Of a stretch of 43,962 bases of DNA, positions 7,957 to 16,076 are shown piece by piece. Source of the DNA: Burkholderiales bacterium (GTDB taxonomy: Bacteria; Pseudomonadota; Gammaproteobacteria; Burkholderiales; Casimicrobiaceae). The notes under the pieces are model-generated. The model ran no database searches, had not been told where the DNA came from, and worked only from the letters and a program-made list of their open reading frames with translations. How positions within the stretch are numbered: position 1 is the stretch's first letter; every line of letters starts with the position of its first letter. The DNA is taken from the NCBI GenBank assembly GCA_031270015.1, contig JAISYH010000014.1, positions 1-43,962 on the forward strand. The letters run 5' to 3'. The position numbers and the translations under genes are program-made.

Positions 7957-9263
7957 GGTTTTTTATTCGCGCCCGATACGCCACGATTGCCGATGTCGCG
8001 GCGCATTTGCCGACCTTCGAAGCAAATCGTTTCCGCCGCACCATAGGCAGCTTTTTGCGCTATTTTGATCGAGTCACCAAGCGCGGTTACGCATAAAACG
8101 CGACCGCCGGAAACGATGATTTCATCATTTTCTTCAGTCGTTCCGGCGTGGAAAATCTTGAGCGCGCAATCTTCATTGACATTGATCCCTTGCGAAGCGA
8201 CTTGGTTCAGCCCCAGGATCCGCACGCCGGTATGCGGTTTTTGCGGATAGCCGCCCGCCGCCAGCACCACGCCCAGCGCGTAACGCCGGTCCCATTCACT
8301 TTCGATTTGATCCAACGTGCCGTTGATGCCGTGTTCGAGTAAATCAACAAAATCGGTTTTCAAGCGCATCATAATCGGCTGTGTTTCGGGATCGCCCATC
8401 CGACAGTTGAATTCGAGTGTCTTGGGTTGATTGTTTTTATCAATCATCAAGCCGGCGTACAGGAAACCGCTGAAACGAATGCCGTCTTCCGCCATTCCCT
8501 GTATCGTCGGCGTGATGATTTTGCGCATCACGTACGCGTGCAGTTGCGGCGTAATGATCGGCGCCGGAGAATACGCGCCCATTCCGCCGGTGTTGGGACC
8601 TTCGTCGTGGTCGTACAATCGTTTGTGATCTTGGCTCGTCGCCAGCGGCAGCACATGTTCGCCATCCGCCATGACAATAAAGCTCACCTCTTCACCTTCA
8701 AGAAATTCTTCGATCAATACGCGCGAACCGGCTTTGCCGAGCGCGTTGTCTTTCAGCATCGTTTCTACGGCGGCGAGCGCTTCCGCCTCGCTTTGCGCAA
8801 CCACCACGCCCTTGCCCGCCGCCAGACCATCCGCCTTGACGACGACAGGCGCGCCGTGTTTTTCGATGTAAGCGCGCGCTGCGGCAAGCTCGGTAAACGT
8901 TTGCGCGTCCGCCGTCGGAATACCGTGCCTTTGCATGAAACGCTTGGCAAAATCTTTCGAGCTTTCGAGTTGCGCCGCCGCTTGCGTCGGACCATAAATA
9001 CGCAATCCCGCTTTCTGAAACGCATCGACGATACCCGCCGCCAACGGCGCTTCCGGTCCCACCAACGTCATCGCGATATTTTCTCTTTGCGCAAATTCGA
9101 TCAATCGGTCGATCTGGGTCAACACAATATTGATTACGCCCGTTTCCCACGCTGTCCCGGCATTGCCGGGCGCGACAAAAACGCGCGTCACCCGCGGCGA
9201 TTGCGCGATTTTCCAGGCGAACGCATGTTCCCGTCCACCGCTACCTATCACCAGAATATTCAT
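7953..9263 (-). CDS. purD: Phosphoribosylamine-glycine ligase (GAR synthetase)
   Basis: PurD joins phosphoribosylamine and glycine with ATP in step two of de novo purine synthesis. The 436-residue protein starts MNILVIGSGGREHAFAWKIA, the family N-terminus. It shows the ATP-grasp segments VVKADGLAAGKGVVVA and LIEEFLEGEEVSFIVMADG, plus DHKRLYDHDEGPNTGGMGAYSPAP, a PurD signature. It lies 29 bases after purH on the same strand, as in many proteobacteria, and overlaps the Nudix gene by GTGA. Confidence 0.97.
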   Translation of the reverse strand: MNILVIGSGGREHAFAWKIAQSPRVTRVFVAPGNAGTAWETGVINIVLTQIDRLIEFAQRENIAMTLVGPEAPLAAGIVDAFQKAGLRIYGPTQAAAQLESSKDFAKRFMQRHGIPTADAQTFTELAAARAYIEKHGAPVVVKADGLAAGKGVVVAQSEAEALAAVETMLKDNALGKAGSRVLIEEFLEGEEVSFIVMADGEHVLPLATSQDHKRLYDHDEGPNTGGMGAYSPAPIITPQLHAYVMRKIITPTIQGMAEDGIRFSGFLYAGLMIDKNNQPKTLEFNCRMGDPETQPIMMRLKTDFVDLLEHGINGTLDQIESEWDRRYALGVVLAAGGYPQKPHTGVRILGLNQVASQGINVNEDCALKIFHAGTTEENDEIIVSGGRVLCVTALGDSIKIAQKAAYGAAETICFEGRQMRRDIGNRGVSGANKKP

Positions 9264-9292
9264 TATTTATTTTCTCGATTAGGTTTATGAAA

Positions 9293-10867
9293 TCAATGGC
9301 GGAAATGCCGCATACCCGTCAGCACCATCGTGATTCCGCGCTCATCAGCCGCCGCGATCACCTCTTCATCGCGCACGCTGCCGCCCGGCTGAATCACGGC
9401 GGTTGCGCCATAATCAATAATAACATCTAACCCATCGCGGAACGGGAAAAAAGCGTCTGACGCGACAACCGAACCTTTCAATTCGAGTCCCGCTTGTTCC
9501 GCTTTTAACGCGGCAATTCGCGCCGAATCGACACGGCTCATTTGCCCCGCGCCAATGCCCAGCGTGCGCGCGCCGCCCACGTAAACGATTGCATTCGATT
9601 TGACGTATTTGACCATGTGCCATGCAAACGCCAAATCGCGCATTTCTTCGGTAGTCGGTACGCGGCGGGTCACTACTTGCCAATGTTCCGGCGCCGAGGT
9701 GAAATCATCCGCCGTTTGAATCAACAAGCCGCCGCCGATTCTCTTGAAATCCAGCGCACTCATCGTTGGCTTGCCGTTCAATGGAATTTCCAGCGCGCGC
9801 ACATTGGTTTTTTTCTTCAACCATTCTTTCGCGCCGACAGTATAAGAAGGCGCGATCAGCACTTCGAGAAATTGCTCGTACACTGCCTCCACCGCCGCTT
9901 CATCCACTTCGGTGTTAAACGCGATGATCCCGCCAAACGCGGAAATGGGATCGGTCTCCCGCGCTTTGCAATAAGCCGCGCGCGCATTTTCGGCAATCGC
10001 CGCGCCGCACGGATTGGCGTGTTTGACGATCACGCAAGCAGGCGCGGCAAATGTTTTCACGCATTCCCACGCCGCGTCGCTGTCGGCAAGATTATTGTAC
10101 GATAACGCTTTGCCTTGCAACAAACGGAACGACGCCAACGCGCCGACAGCTACTGATTCATCCCGATAAAACGCCGCTTTCTGATGGGGGTTTTCTCCGT
10201 AACGCAAGATTTCGACGCATTCACCGTGATAATGAAACGATTGCGGAAAATCTTGCGCCGCGCCGCGCGCGTCTCGGGCAGTCAGCCAATTGGCAATCGC
10301 GCCATCATAAGCCGCCGTATGCGCGAACGCTTTTTGCGCCAGAGCAAAACGCAGGTCGCGCGAAATCGCGCCTTGCTTTTCGTCGTAAGCGGCAATGATT
10401 TTTTCGTAATCGGCGGGATCAACGACCACGCTCACATGCTGCCAGTTTTTCGCGGCAGCGCGCACCATACTCGGTCCGCCAATATCAATATTTTCTATTG
10501 CTTCTTCCAAAGAACACTCGGGATTCGCCACCGTCTCGCGGAATGGATATAAGTTGACGACGACGAAATTGATTTCGGCAATGCCGTGCTCGTTGATCGC
10601 TTTGATATGCTCCGGCACATCGCGACGCGCTAAAATTCCGCCGTGAATTTTCGGGTGCAGCGTTTTAACGCGACCATCGAGCATTTCGGGAAAACCCGTA
10701 TACGCGCCGACTTCCATCACCGGTAGCCCCGCTTCTTTCAACACCAGCGCCGTGCCGCCGGTAGACAATAAGCCAACGCCCCGTTCATGCAGTTTTTTTG
10801 CGAACGCGACGATTCCCCTTTTGTCGGAAACCGAAAGTAACGCCAGTTCTTTTGTTTGATTCGCCAT
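9293..10867 (-). CDS. purH: Bifunctional AICAR formyltransferase / IMP cyclohydrolase
   Basis: PurH carries out the last two steps of IMP synthesis. The N-terminal IMP cyclohydrolase domain ([37 protein letters not shown]) is followed by the transformylase domain with [24 protein letters not shown] and the C-terminal [26 protein letters not shown]. Length is about 524 residues, as expected. Two adjacent ATG codons (10870, 10867) follow a GAGGG ribosome binding site; the second has the better spacing. fis ends only a few bases upstream, so purH belongs to the dusB-fis-purH-purD operon. Confidence 0.97.
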   Translation of the reverse strand: MANQTKELALLSVSDKRGIVAFAKKLHERGVGLLSTGGTALVLKEAGLPVMEVGAYTGFPEMLDGRVKTLHPKIHGGILARRDVPEHIKAINEHGIAEINFVVVNLYPFRETVANPECSLEEAIENIDIGGPSMVRAAAKNWQHVSVVVDPADYEKIIAAYDEKQGAISRDLRFALAQKAFAHTAAYDGAIANWLTARDARGAAQDFPQSFHYHGECVEILRYGENPHQKAAFYRDESVAVGALASFRLLQGKALSYNNLADSDAAWECVKTFAAPACVIVKHANPCGAAIAENARAAYCKARETDPISAFGGIIAFNTEVDEAAVEAVYEQFLEVLIAPSYTVGAKEWLKKKTNVRALEIPLNGKPTMSALDFKRIGGGLLIQTADDFTSAPEHWQVVTRRVPTTEEMRDLAFAWHMVKYVKSNAIVYVGGARTLGIGAGQMSRVDSARIAALKAEQAGLELKGSVVASDAFFPFRDGLDVIIDYGATAVIQPGGSVRDEEVIAAADERGITMVLTGMRHFRH

Positions 10868-10874
10868 CATTCCC

Positions 10875-11129
10875 TCATATCAATTTATAAACCAATAATT
10901 TGTTTCTCAGCGTCGTCCGCGACAATCCCAACATTTTCGCGGCGCGTGTCTGATTGCCTTGGGCGCGATCCATGACCGACGCGAATAACGCGCGTTCGGC
11001 GCGACCGATCACCATATCGTACAAATTGCTTGGTTCTTCGCCATCAAGCGCATCGAAATATTGCATCAGCGCCGTTTCAAAACTGGTGTCGATCTGGCGC
11101 GCCGCCTTCGCAGAACTTTTTCCGTTCAT
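10875..11129 (-). CDS. fis: DNA-binding protein Fis
   Basis: This nucleoid protein of about 84 residues has the typical C-terminal helix-turn-helix [21 protein letters not shown] and an upstream dimerisation segment. Fis bends DNA and regulates stable RNA promoters and recombination. The ATG at 11129 begins 2 bases after the dusB stop; an in-frame upstream start at 11150 would overlap dusB and is less likely. The dusB-fis pairing is widely conserved. It sits 7 bases upstream of purH. Confidence 0.93.
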   Translation of the reverse strand: MNGKSSAKAARQIDTSFETALMQYFDALDGEEPSNLYDMVIGRAERALFASVMDRAQGNQTRAAKMLGLSRTTLRNKLLVYKLI

Positions 11130-11131
11130 GA

Positions 11132-12238
11132 TTAAGCCACCTTCCTGCAATGATCATTTTCCAAATCCGTAATAAATCGTTCCGATAATTGAAACATCGA
11201 TACCAACGCCACCTGTTGCGACACGGCATCCGTCGCCGCCAACATGTTGGCACGCCAGCTCTTGCCGTCGGCGCTTTCCGGTATGCCCAATGTCCGCGCG
11301 TAAGCAAGCATATGTTTGCGCGCAACGCGCACACCAACGGCTTCGCCGTAAAACTCATGAATCGCGTCGAGATGCGCTTGGATCAACCCATACTTTTCTT
11401 GCGCCGTCGGCGCGTTTACCACGCCATCGTTCGCCAGCGCGCAAACGATTTCTCGAAACAGCCATGGTTTTCCTAACGCAGCGCGACCGATCATCACGCC
11501 GTCCGCGCCGGTGTGTTGCAAAACGGCGCGCGCTTTTTGCGGCGAATCGATGTCGCCATTCACCAAGACAGGAATCGTCACCGCCTGTTTGACCTCCCGA
11601 ACCGTCTCATATTCCGCCGCGCCGTGAAACGCGCAAGCGCGAGTACGCCCGTGCAACGCCAATAGTTTAACACCAGCGTCTTCGGCGATGCGAGCGATTC
11701 GCGTCGCGTTTTTTTCGCGTGGAGTAACACCGGTGCGAAATTTCAAAGTGACCGGCGCTGATACGGCGCGAACGACCGCGCGCAGAATACGAGCGACCTG
11801 CATTTCGTTGGCGAGCAACGCCGCGCCCGCCGCTTTTTTATACACTTTCGGCGCCGAACAACCCATATTGACGTCGATGATATCCGCACCACGCTCGACG
11901 TGAAAACGCGCCGCCGCCGCCATCGTTTCGGCGTCGCTGCCGACGATCTGCATCACGAACGGCGTTTCTTCGCAATCGCGTTGCCCGCGCGAGCGTGATT
12001 TCTGGCTTCTTTGCAAAGACAATTGCGCGCTTGTCATTTCAGCGACCGTATATTCCGCGCCTTGCGTCCGGCACAAGCGGCGAAACGGCGCGTCGGTAAT
12101 CCCCGCCATCGGCGCCAACGCCAATCCGTTCCGTATCGAGAACACGCCGACCCGAAAACCGGGCGCGCAAAATCGCTCATCTCTTTTCGCCGGAAAAGGA
12201 AATACCGACAAATCGACGATTGAACGCGGTTGACTCAA
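11132..12238 (-). CDS. dusB: tRNA-dihydrouridine synthase B
   Basis: This FMN-dependent enzyme reduces uridine in the tRNA D-loop. It shows ALAPMAGITDAPFRRLCR, the INMGCSAP-type motif (DVNMGCSAPKVYKKAAG), a LHGRTRACAFHG segment with the catalytic region, and VNGDIDSP plus GADGVMIGRAALGKPW. The start is TTG at 12238, supported by a strong GGAGG four to five bases upstream. It gives a 27-residue extension before the usual family start; a GTG nearer the family start lacks a ribosome binding site. It is the first gene of a dusB-fis-purH-purD-nudix run. Confidence 0.93.
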   Translation of the reverse strand: MSQPRSIVDLSVFPFPAKRDERFCAPGFRVGVFSIRNGLALAPMAGITDAPFRRLCRTQGAEYTVAEMTSAQLSLQRSQKSRSRGQRDCEETPFVMQIVGSDAETMAAAARFHVERGADIIDVNMGCSAPKVYKKAAGAALLANEMQVARILRAVVRAVSAPVTLKFRTGVTPREKNATRIARIAEDAGVKLLALHGRTRACAFHGAAEYETVREVKQAVTIPVLVNGDIDSPQKARAVLQHTGADGVMIGRAALGKPWLFREIVCALANDGVVNAPTAQEKYGLIQAHLDAIHEFYGEAVGVRVARKHMLAYARTLGIPESADGKSWRANMLAATDAVSQQVALVSMFQLSERFITDLENDHCRKVA

Positions 12239-12317
12239 AAACCCTCCAGAAATTGCGTGTTTGAAAATGGTTTACGGCTAGACGTTGCGTTGGGAATAGA
12301 CGTTGTGCAACGCGAAT

Positions 12318-12323
12318 ATTATA
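12318..12323 (-). promoter_or_regulatory. -10 box of the dusB-fis operon
   Basis: A perfect TATAAT on the minus strand lies about 80 bases before dusB. The hexamer 17 bases upstream is TTTTTT, a weak -35. It is the best candidate promoter for the dusB-fis-purH-purD run. Confidence 0.45.
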
Positions 12324-12364
12324 ACCGATGCGTCATCATGAAAAAAGCGGTTGGCAAAAATTTT

Positions 12365-12765
12365 TCAATAATGTTCGACCAAATCAAGGCAAACATTCAC
12401 CAAAACCAATAATGAAGTCACCCCTACTGTGTAAATAAGGTCCATGTATCCATCTAAATTCAAGGACCACGAAGAAGATCGCCAGCGACCATCGACATAA
12501 CGCGCATAATACCTTTGTCCATATTGGCTGACATAGTTTTCGACGACGACACCATCCCTCCGCCGCTCAGACCATGCCAAGTCAAACTCTTGGGGAGAAT
12601 ATCGAACGCCAATAGGAATAAACTGCCCTTGGATTTGCGCCATCGGCACAGACGCAATAATTCTATCTCTTTCAAAAAATGGTAATAAGCGCGAAGAAAC
12701 GGCGTCTGACAAAAACCCAACACTACGACAAATATCAGCGGTAAGAAAATTTTCGTGTTTTCCAT
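12365..12765 (-). pseudogene. Small secreted or membrane protein, frame-interrupted (possible -1 frameshift)
   Basis: I do not recognise the family. An ATG at 12765 has a well-placed GAGGA and opens a signal-peptide-like N-terminus (MENTKIFLPLIFVVVLGF). That frame alone ends at 12460 after 101 residues of unlikely sequence. A -1 shift at GGGTTTT, about residue 17-18, joins it to a frame that is open to 12365. That frame encodes LSDAVSSRLLPFFERD, a charged middle with many aromatic residues (YGQRYYARYVDGRW) and a hydrophobic C-terminal segment (LIYTVGVTSLLVLVNV). The joined protein would have about 133 residues. It could be a mutated gene, a homopolymer sequence error or programmed frameshifting. 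The gene follows the TauE/SafE gene by 22 bases on the same strand. Confidence 0.55.
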
Positions 12766-12787
12766 CACTATCCTCACTTATTCCCCG

Positions 12788-13591
12788 CTATAACACTTTC
12801 CACACCATATACGCGCTCAATCCATACAAAAGGAAACCGAAACAGCGGCGTATCGTCACCACAGGCCAGCGATGCGCAGCGCGCGCGCCCAACGGCGCGA
12901 AAAACATACTGGTCACCACGATAGCCACCATCGCCGGAAGATAAACATATCCGATCGAATGATCGGGGCGTCCATCGACATTCCAGCCGACAATGATAAA
13001 CCCTAACGTGCTGGCCAACGCAATCGGAAAACTCATCGCCGCCGAAGTGGCGATCGCATTGCGCACCGGCACGTTATTCCAAACCATATAGGGCACGGAC
13101 AAAAAGCCGCCGCCCGCGCCGATCAACGCCGAGATCGCGCCGATTACCGTGCCGGCGGAAATCAGTCCGAATACGCCGGGCAATTGGCGGCTGGCTTTCG
13201 GCGTCGCGCCTAATAACATTTGCGTTGCCGAAAACGCGGTAAACGCCGCGAAAATGAACGCCAGCGGTTTCATCGGTAGAAGTCCCGCAATGTGCGCACC
13301 GAGCAATCCGCCCAATATCAAGCCCGGCACAACTCCTCGCCACACTGGCCAGAAAATCGCGCCATGCCGATAGTGCGAGCGCAGCGATGAAAACGATGTA
13401 AATACTATCGTCGCCGCCGACGTGCCGATGGCCATATGCACCAAATAATCGTTCGATGGCATTTGCTGAGACAACAGCATCGTAATGAAAGGTATCGTCA
13501 ACAATCCGCCGCCAATACCGAGCAAACCAGCGAGAAAACCGACGACACATCCTAATATCAGCAATCCGCAAAAAATCAATATCGTTTCCAT
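12788..13591 (-). CDS. TauE/SafE family anion exporter
   Basis: This 267-residue integral membrane protein has the family's glycine-rich first helix (GFLAGLLGIGGGLLTIPF) and its internal repeat (ISALIGAGGGFLSVPYMV), the two halves of a duplicated fold. About eight hydrophobic segments are visible. Members export sulfite, sulfoacetate or related anions across the inner membrane; the substrate here is unknown. Neighbours (EVE upstream by 20 bases, an unknown secreted protein downstream) do not reveal it. Confidence 0.9.
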   Translation of the reverse strand: METILIFCGLLILGCVVGFLAGLLGIGGGLLTIPFITMLLSQQMPSNDYLVHMAIGTSAATIVFTSFSSLRSHYRHGAIFWPVWRGVVPGLILGGLLGAHIAGLLPMKPLAFIFAAFTAFSATQMLLGATPKASRQLPGVFGLISAGTVIGAISALIGAGGGFLSVPYMVWNNVPVRNAIATSAAMSFPIALASTLGFIIVGWNVDGRPDHSIGYVYLPAMVAIVVTSMFFAPLGARAAHRWPVVTIRRCFGFLLYGLSAYMVWKVL

Positions 13592-13611
13592 CGCCGTTCA
13601 ACGTGTCGTGG

Positions 13612-14073
13612 TTATTTTTCCCGAAGCGCGTTCACCAATCTCCACTCTTTTTCAGTGATCGGCGTGATCGAAAGGCGGTTGCCGCGTCGCAATAACCGCA
13701 TCGACTGGAGTTCCGGTTCGCTACGCAATGTCGCCAAGGCGATGCGCGGAAATCGTTCTTTCAACGTTACCGCCACATGAAACCAGCGTGGTCGCTCTAG
13801 AGTCGCTTTTGGATCGTAATCATCACTTTCAGGATCGAATTGCGTGGTGTCCGGCGTTGCCTCGCGCGTGATTTCGACGATGCCGACAATACCCGTCTGC
13901 GGCGTACTCGAGTGATAGAAAAACGCCAAATCGCCGATACGCATTTCGTCACGCATGAAATTACGCGCTTGATAATTACGAACGCCTGTCCACCATGCCG
14001 TCTTTCTCGGCGACGCCGCTAGATCGTCGATAGAAAATTCGCCAGGCTCGGATTTCATCAACCAATATCGCAC
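13612..14073 (-). CDS. EVE domain-containing protein
   Basis: This protein of about 153 residues begins (M)RYWLMKSEPGEFSIDDL, the usual EVE start. It continues with WWTGVRNYQARNFMRDEMRIGD, FFYHSS and the HVAVTLKERFPRI region. EVE domains have a PUA-like fold and bind modified bases in nucleic acids; the cellular role of this subgroup is not settled. I chose GTG at 14073 because AAAAGGA lies five bases upstream and the family begins there. An ATG at 14100 would place the start immediately after the T run of the 6S terminator. The location just after the 6S RNA gene is a conserved betaproteobacterial arrangement. Confidence 0.92.
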   Translation of the reverse strand: MRYWLMKSEPGEFSIDDLAASPRKTAWWTGVRNYQARNFMRDEMRIGDLAFFYHSSTPQTGIVGIVEITREATPDTTQFDPESDDYDPKATLERPRWFHVAVTLKERFPRIALATLRSEPELQSMRLLRRGNRLSITPITEKEWRLVNALREK

Positions 14074-14100
14074 ATTCGTCCTTTTCAAAACGCGATTCAT

Positions 14101-14129
14101 AAAAAAACCGCCTCTCATGCAAGAGACGG
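14101..14129 (-). terminator. Rho-independent terminator downstream of 6S RNA
   Basis: On the minus strand, ACCGTCTC pairs with GAGGCGGT (one G-U pair) around an 8-base loop and is followed by seven T residues. It lies between the 6S RNA and the EVE gene, so EVE translation depends on read-through or on another promoter. Confidence 0.8.
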
Positions 14130-14164
14130 TTACCATACCGACAATGCGACAATGCAAATATCGA

Positions 14165-14338
14165 GTCCCCCGCCTGTGTCGTCTTAGCCTCATCTTGAAC
14201 CTGAGTCCAAGATGGCTGCGTGACGAGACTTTCAGACACTTTCAACAGACGAAAGCAAACACCAGTCTCCGAAGTCGGCAGCCTAGCTAAAAGCATTGGT
14301 TCAAAGAATATATGGCTGACACGAACACCGCAGGGGAT
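14165..14338 (-). ncRNA. ssrS: 6S RNA
   Basis: 6S RNA binds RNA polymerase holoenzyme by mimicking an open promoter. On the minus strand the region starts CCCCTGCGGTGTTCGTG and ends GACGACACAGGCGGGGG; these ends pair to form the long closing stem. The central part is an extended, bulged hairpin typical of the family, with TTCTTTGAACC on the 5' side and GGTTCAAGAT on the 3' side. The position directly after zapA and before an EVE gene is the conserved genomic context. The exact ends are estimated; a terminator follows about 35 bases downstream, consistent with 3' processing. Upstream, GGATAACGT may be the -10 region. Confidence 0.85.
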
Positions 14339-14408
14339 AAACGTTATCCTGCCTTTTTTCTCGACAAAATGCAACCTTTTCCTGCCACAAATTTGCATGA
14401 ACACAAAC

Positions 14409-14753
14409 TCATTGCCATCCGTTTAATATCTGATCGATAGATCGGTTAAACTCTTGTAAACGGCGCTGTAAACGCGCTACGTCGTCCGGCACAACTTGCG
14501 CGGCTTGTTGCGCTTGCTCCATTTCGTTACGCGCTTGCAATAATTCATTTGCTAAATTCAGCGCCGCAATCACCGCCACACGTTCAATGCCGATGGTCCT
14601 GTTACTTTCCTGAATTTTGCGCATATTGCCATCAAGCAATTCCACGGCGTCCATCAACGCTCGGCGTTCGCCCTCTTTGCACGCCACTTTATAAACGCGC
14701 CCAAGTATTTGTACATCGAGCGCCAATGAACGACCGCTCTTATTTTTTGTCAT
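14409..14753 (-). CDS. zapA: Cell division protein ZapA
   Basis: ZapA crosslinks FtsZ filaments at the division site. The 114-residue protein has the N-terminal globular domain (VQILGRVYKVACKEGERRALMDAVELLD) and a C-terminal coiled coil (RIGIERVAVIAALNLANELL-type segment followed by a Gln-rich helix). Its start codon overlaps the stop of the zapB-like gene by one base (TGATG), showing translational coupling. The 6S RNA gene follows directly. Confidence 0.92.
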   Translation of the reverse strand: MTKNKSGRSLALDVQILGRVYKVACKEGERRALMDAVELLDGNMRKIQESNRTIGIERVAVIAALNLANELLQARNEMEQAQQAAQVVPDDVARLQRRLQEFNRSIDQILNGWQ

Positions 14754-14980
14754 CAGTCGGCGCTCACTTCGGGAAAATGATTCATCAATGCTTCGACACG
14801 CGAAGCCGCTTCTTGGTTACGTTGCGTCAACGCTTTGATTTCCTCGCGGGAACGCTCCAAATCTTTACGCAACACTTCGTTCGCCATGCGCAACGCCCTG
14901 GTATGCTCCAACAAAATCGTCAGTTTCTTTTCAAAAAGATGAAGTTCGGTATCCATCGCCTTATCTCTTTCGCGCAACAA
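14753..14980 (-). CDS. ZapB-like coiled-coil cell division protein
   Basis: This 75-residue protein is almost entirely coiled coil (LHLFEKKLTILLEHTRALR, LRKDLERSREEIKALTQRN). It belongs to the small family found directly upstream of zapA in betaproteobacteria, thought to act with ZapA at the Z ring. The assignment rests on length, heptad pattern and the one-base overlap with zapA. greB lies about 90 bases upstream on the same strand. Confidence 0.85.
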   Translation of the reverse strand: MLRERDKAMDTELHLFEKKLTILLEHTRALRMANEVLRKDLERSREEIKALTQRNQEAASRVEALMNHFPEVSAD

Positions 14981-15072
14981 ACCGCGCGCCGTTTGTCAAA
15001 GCGCAGTCAAAAGTAAAGAGTACTCGGTGACTTCCAGCGCGTCAATTGCCTGAACGCGATTTCGCCTTTCGT

Positions 15073-15636
15073 TCAAAACGCAAGTGATTCATAACGTACA
15101 TCGAGAATTTCGATTTCCTCGTTGCCCACCGGCGTTTTCAGAACCACCGTGTCGCCGACGCGCGCGCGCAACAATGCTTTTGCCATCGGCGAAACCCAAC
15201 TGATATGCCCCCGCGCTGGATCGAGTTCATCAACACCGACGATAGTGACCGTACGCCGTTTGTCATTTGCATCCACGGTATCCACCGTCGCGCCAAAGTA
15301 AACACGATCGTCATCGCGCCGTTCGGACGGATTGACCACGACCGCGCTATCGAGTCGTTTGACGAGAAAACGGATACGTCGGTCGATTTCGCGCAAACGT
15401 TTTTTCCCATAAATATAGTCGCCATTTTCCGAGCGATCACCGTTACCAGCCGCCCACGACACTGTCACCACTAAAGATGGGCGTTCCTCTTGATTCAAAA
15501 GATCGAGTTCCGTCTTAAGCCGAGCAAAACCTGCGGGCGTAATATAATTGGGTTGATTCGTCGGCAACGCCGAAGGGGCATCATGATCTTCCTCATCGTC
15601 GCGCTCGTAATCTTCCCGAACAAAAGCTCTGCTCAT
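15073..15636 (-). CDS. greB: Transcription elongation factor GreB
   Basis: GreB rescues backtracked RNA polymerase by stimulating transcript cleavage. The 187-residue protein has an N-terminal coiled coil with YITPAGFARLKTELDLL, the acidic tip GDRSENGDYIYGKKRLREIDRRIRFL, and a C-terminal FKBP-like domain ending with EIEILDVRYE. The YGKKRLREID signature separates GreB from GreA. An acidic Asp/Glu-rich stretch (residues 8-17) precedes the fold. A good promoter lies just upstream. Confidence 0.95.
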   Translation of the reverse strand: MSRAFVREDYERDDEEDHDAPSALPTNQPNYITPAGFARLKTELDLLNQEERPSLVVTVSWAAGNGDRSENGDYIYGKKRLREIDRRIRFLVKRLDSAVVVNPSERRDDDRVYFGATVDTVDANDKRRTVTIVGVDELDPARGHISWVSPMAKALLRARVGDTVVLKTPVGNEEIEILDVRYESLAF

Positions 15637-15665
15637 CGCTGAAAAATCGAAAAGAATGAGTACTT

Positions 15666-15694
15666 ATTATAAATCGCGGACACTGGATCGTTAA
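15666..15694 (-). promoter_or_regulatory. Sigma70-type promoter of greB
   Basis: On the minus strand, TTAACG (15694-15689) and TATAAT (15671-15666) are 17 bases apart, 30 bases upstream of the greB start. A second TATAAT on the plus strand at 15703-15708 overlaps this region head to head but lacks a good -35. Confidence 0.6.
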
Positions 15695-15714
15695 TCCTTT
15701 CGTATAATGCGTTC

Positions 15715-15825
15715 ATGCTTACGTGTCATCGTTATTTTTCCGTTCTTTTATCACTCGCTTTGCGCCCATTGCTGGCGCTTTCGCTACTCTTGGGCAATGT
15801 AATGTCGAAAGTATCGGTCATTTGA
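15715..15825 (+). CDS. Short hydrophobic ORF, doubtful
   Basis: A 36-codon frame begins with ATG 7 bases after a plus-strand TATAAT. It encodes a mostly hydrophobic peptide (VLLSLALRPLLALSLLLG) that resembles a signal peptide or single membrane helix. There is no clear Shine-Dalgarno. It may be the remnant of a longer exported protein whose remainder was lost near the IS element, or chance. Confidence 0.2.
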   Translation: MLTCHRYFSVLLSLALRPLLALSLLLGNVMSKVSVI

Positions 15826-15838
15826 TATTGACAGGATA

Positions 15839-15991
15839 ATGATTGCGATGCAAAAGTATGCTAAAGATATCTCAAAAAGATTCGATGTAGAAGAATTTTA
15901 TGGCAGATTAGAGTCGGCTGTAGATACTGACACTCGATATTTCACTAATGATTCTTTTGGTCCTTTAGGCGTTCCGTTTTGTCTCATCTAA
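15839..15991 (+). CDS. Short ORF of unknown function, possibly a gene remnant
   Basis: This 50-codon frame starts ATGATTGCG with AGGA four bases before it; a second ATG lies three codons on. The peptide MIAMQKYAKDISKRFDVEEF and its continuation are charged and look protein-like, and base composition is more AT-rich than in the neighbours. It ends 85 bases before the IS element's left end. I do not recognise a family. It may be the start of a gene truncated during the rearrangement that brought the IS. Confidence 0.3.
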   Translation: MIAMQKYAKDISKRFDVEEFYGRLESAVDTDTRYFTNDSFGPLGVPFCLI

Positions 15992-16076
15992 GTGTCCAAA
16001 GCAAGGAGGACGGTTGAGCCTACCTCGATGCGAAAAATTCCTATCCGAAAAAAGTGGGTTACTTCTTTTCTCTCTA

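Noticed and set aside
7339-8046. Plus-strand frame of 235 codons opposite the Nudix gene
   Set aside because: Antisense shadow; the Nudix box lies on the minus strand.
8427-9290. Plus-strand frame of 287 codons opposite purD
   Set aside because: Arg/His-rich shadow of purD; purD is unmistakable on the other strand.
15992-16076. N-terminal extension of the transposase frame upstream of the IS left end
   Set aside because: It lies outside the terminal inverted repeat and has no similarity to IS5-family transposases; the open frame is accidental.
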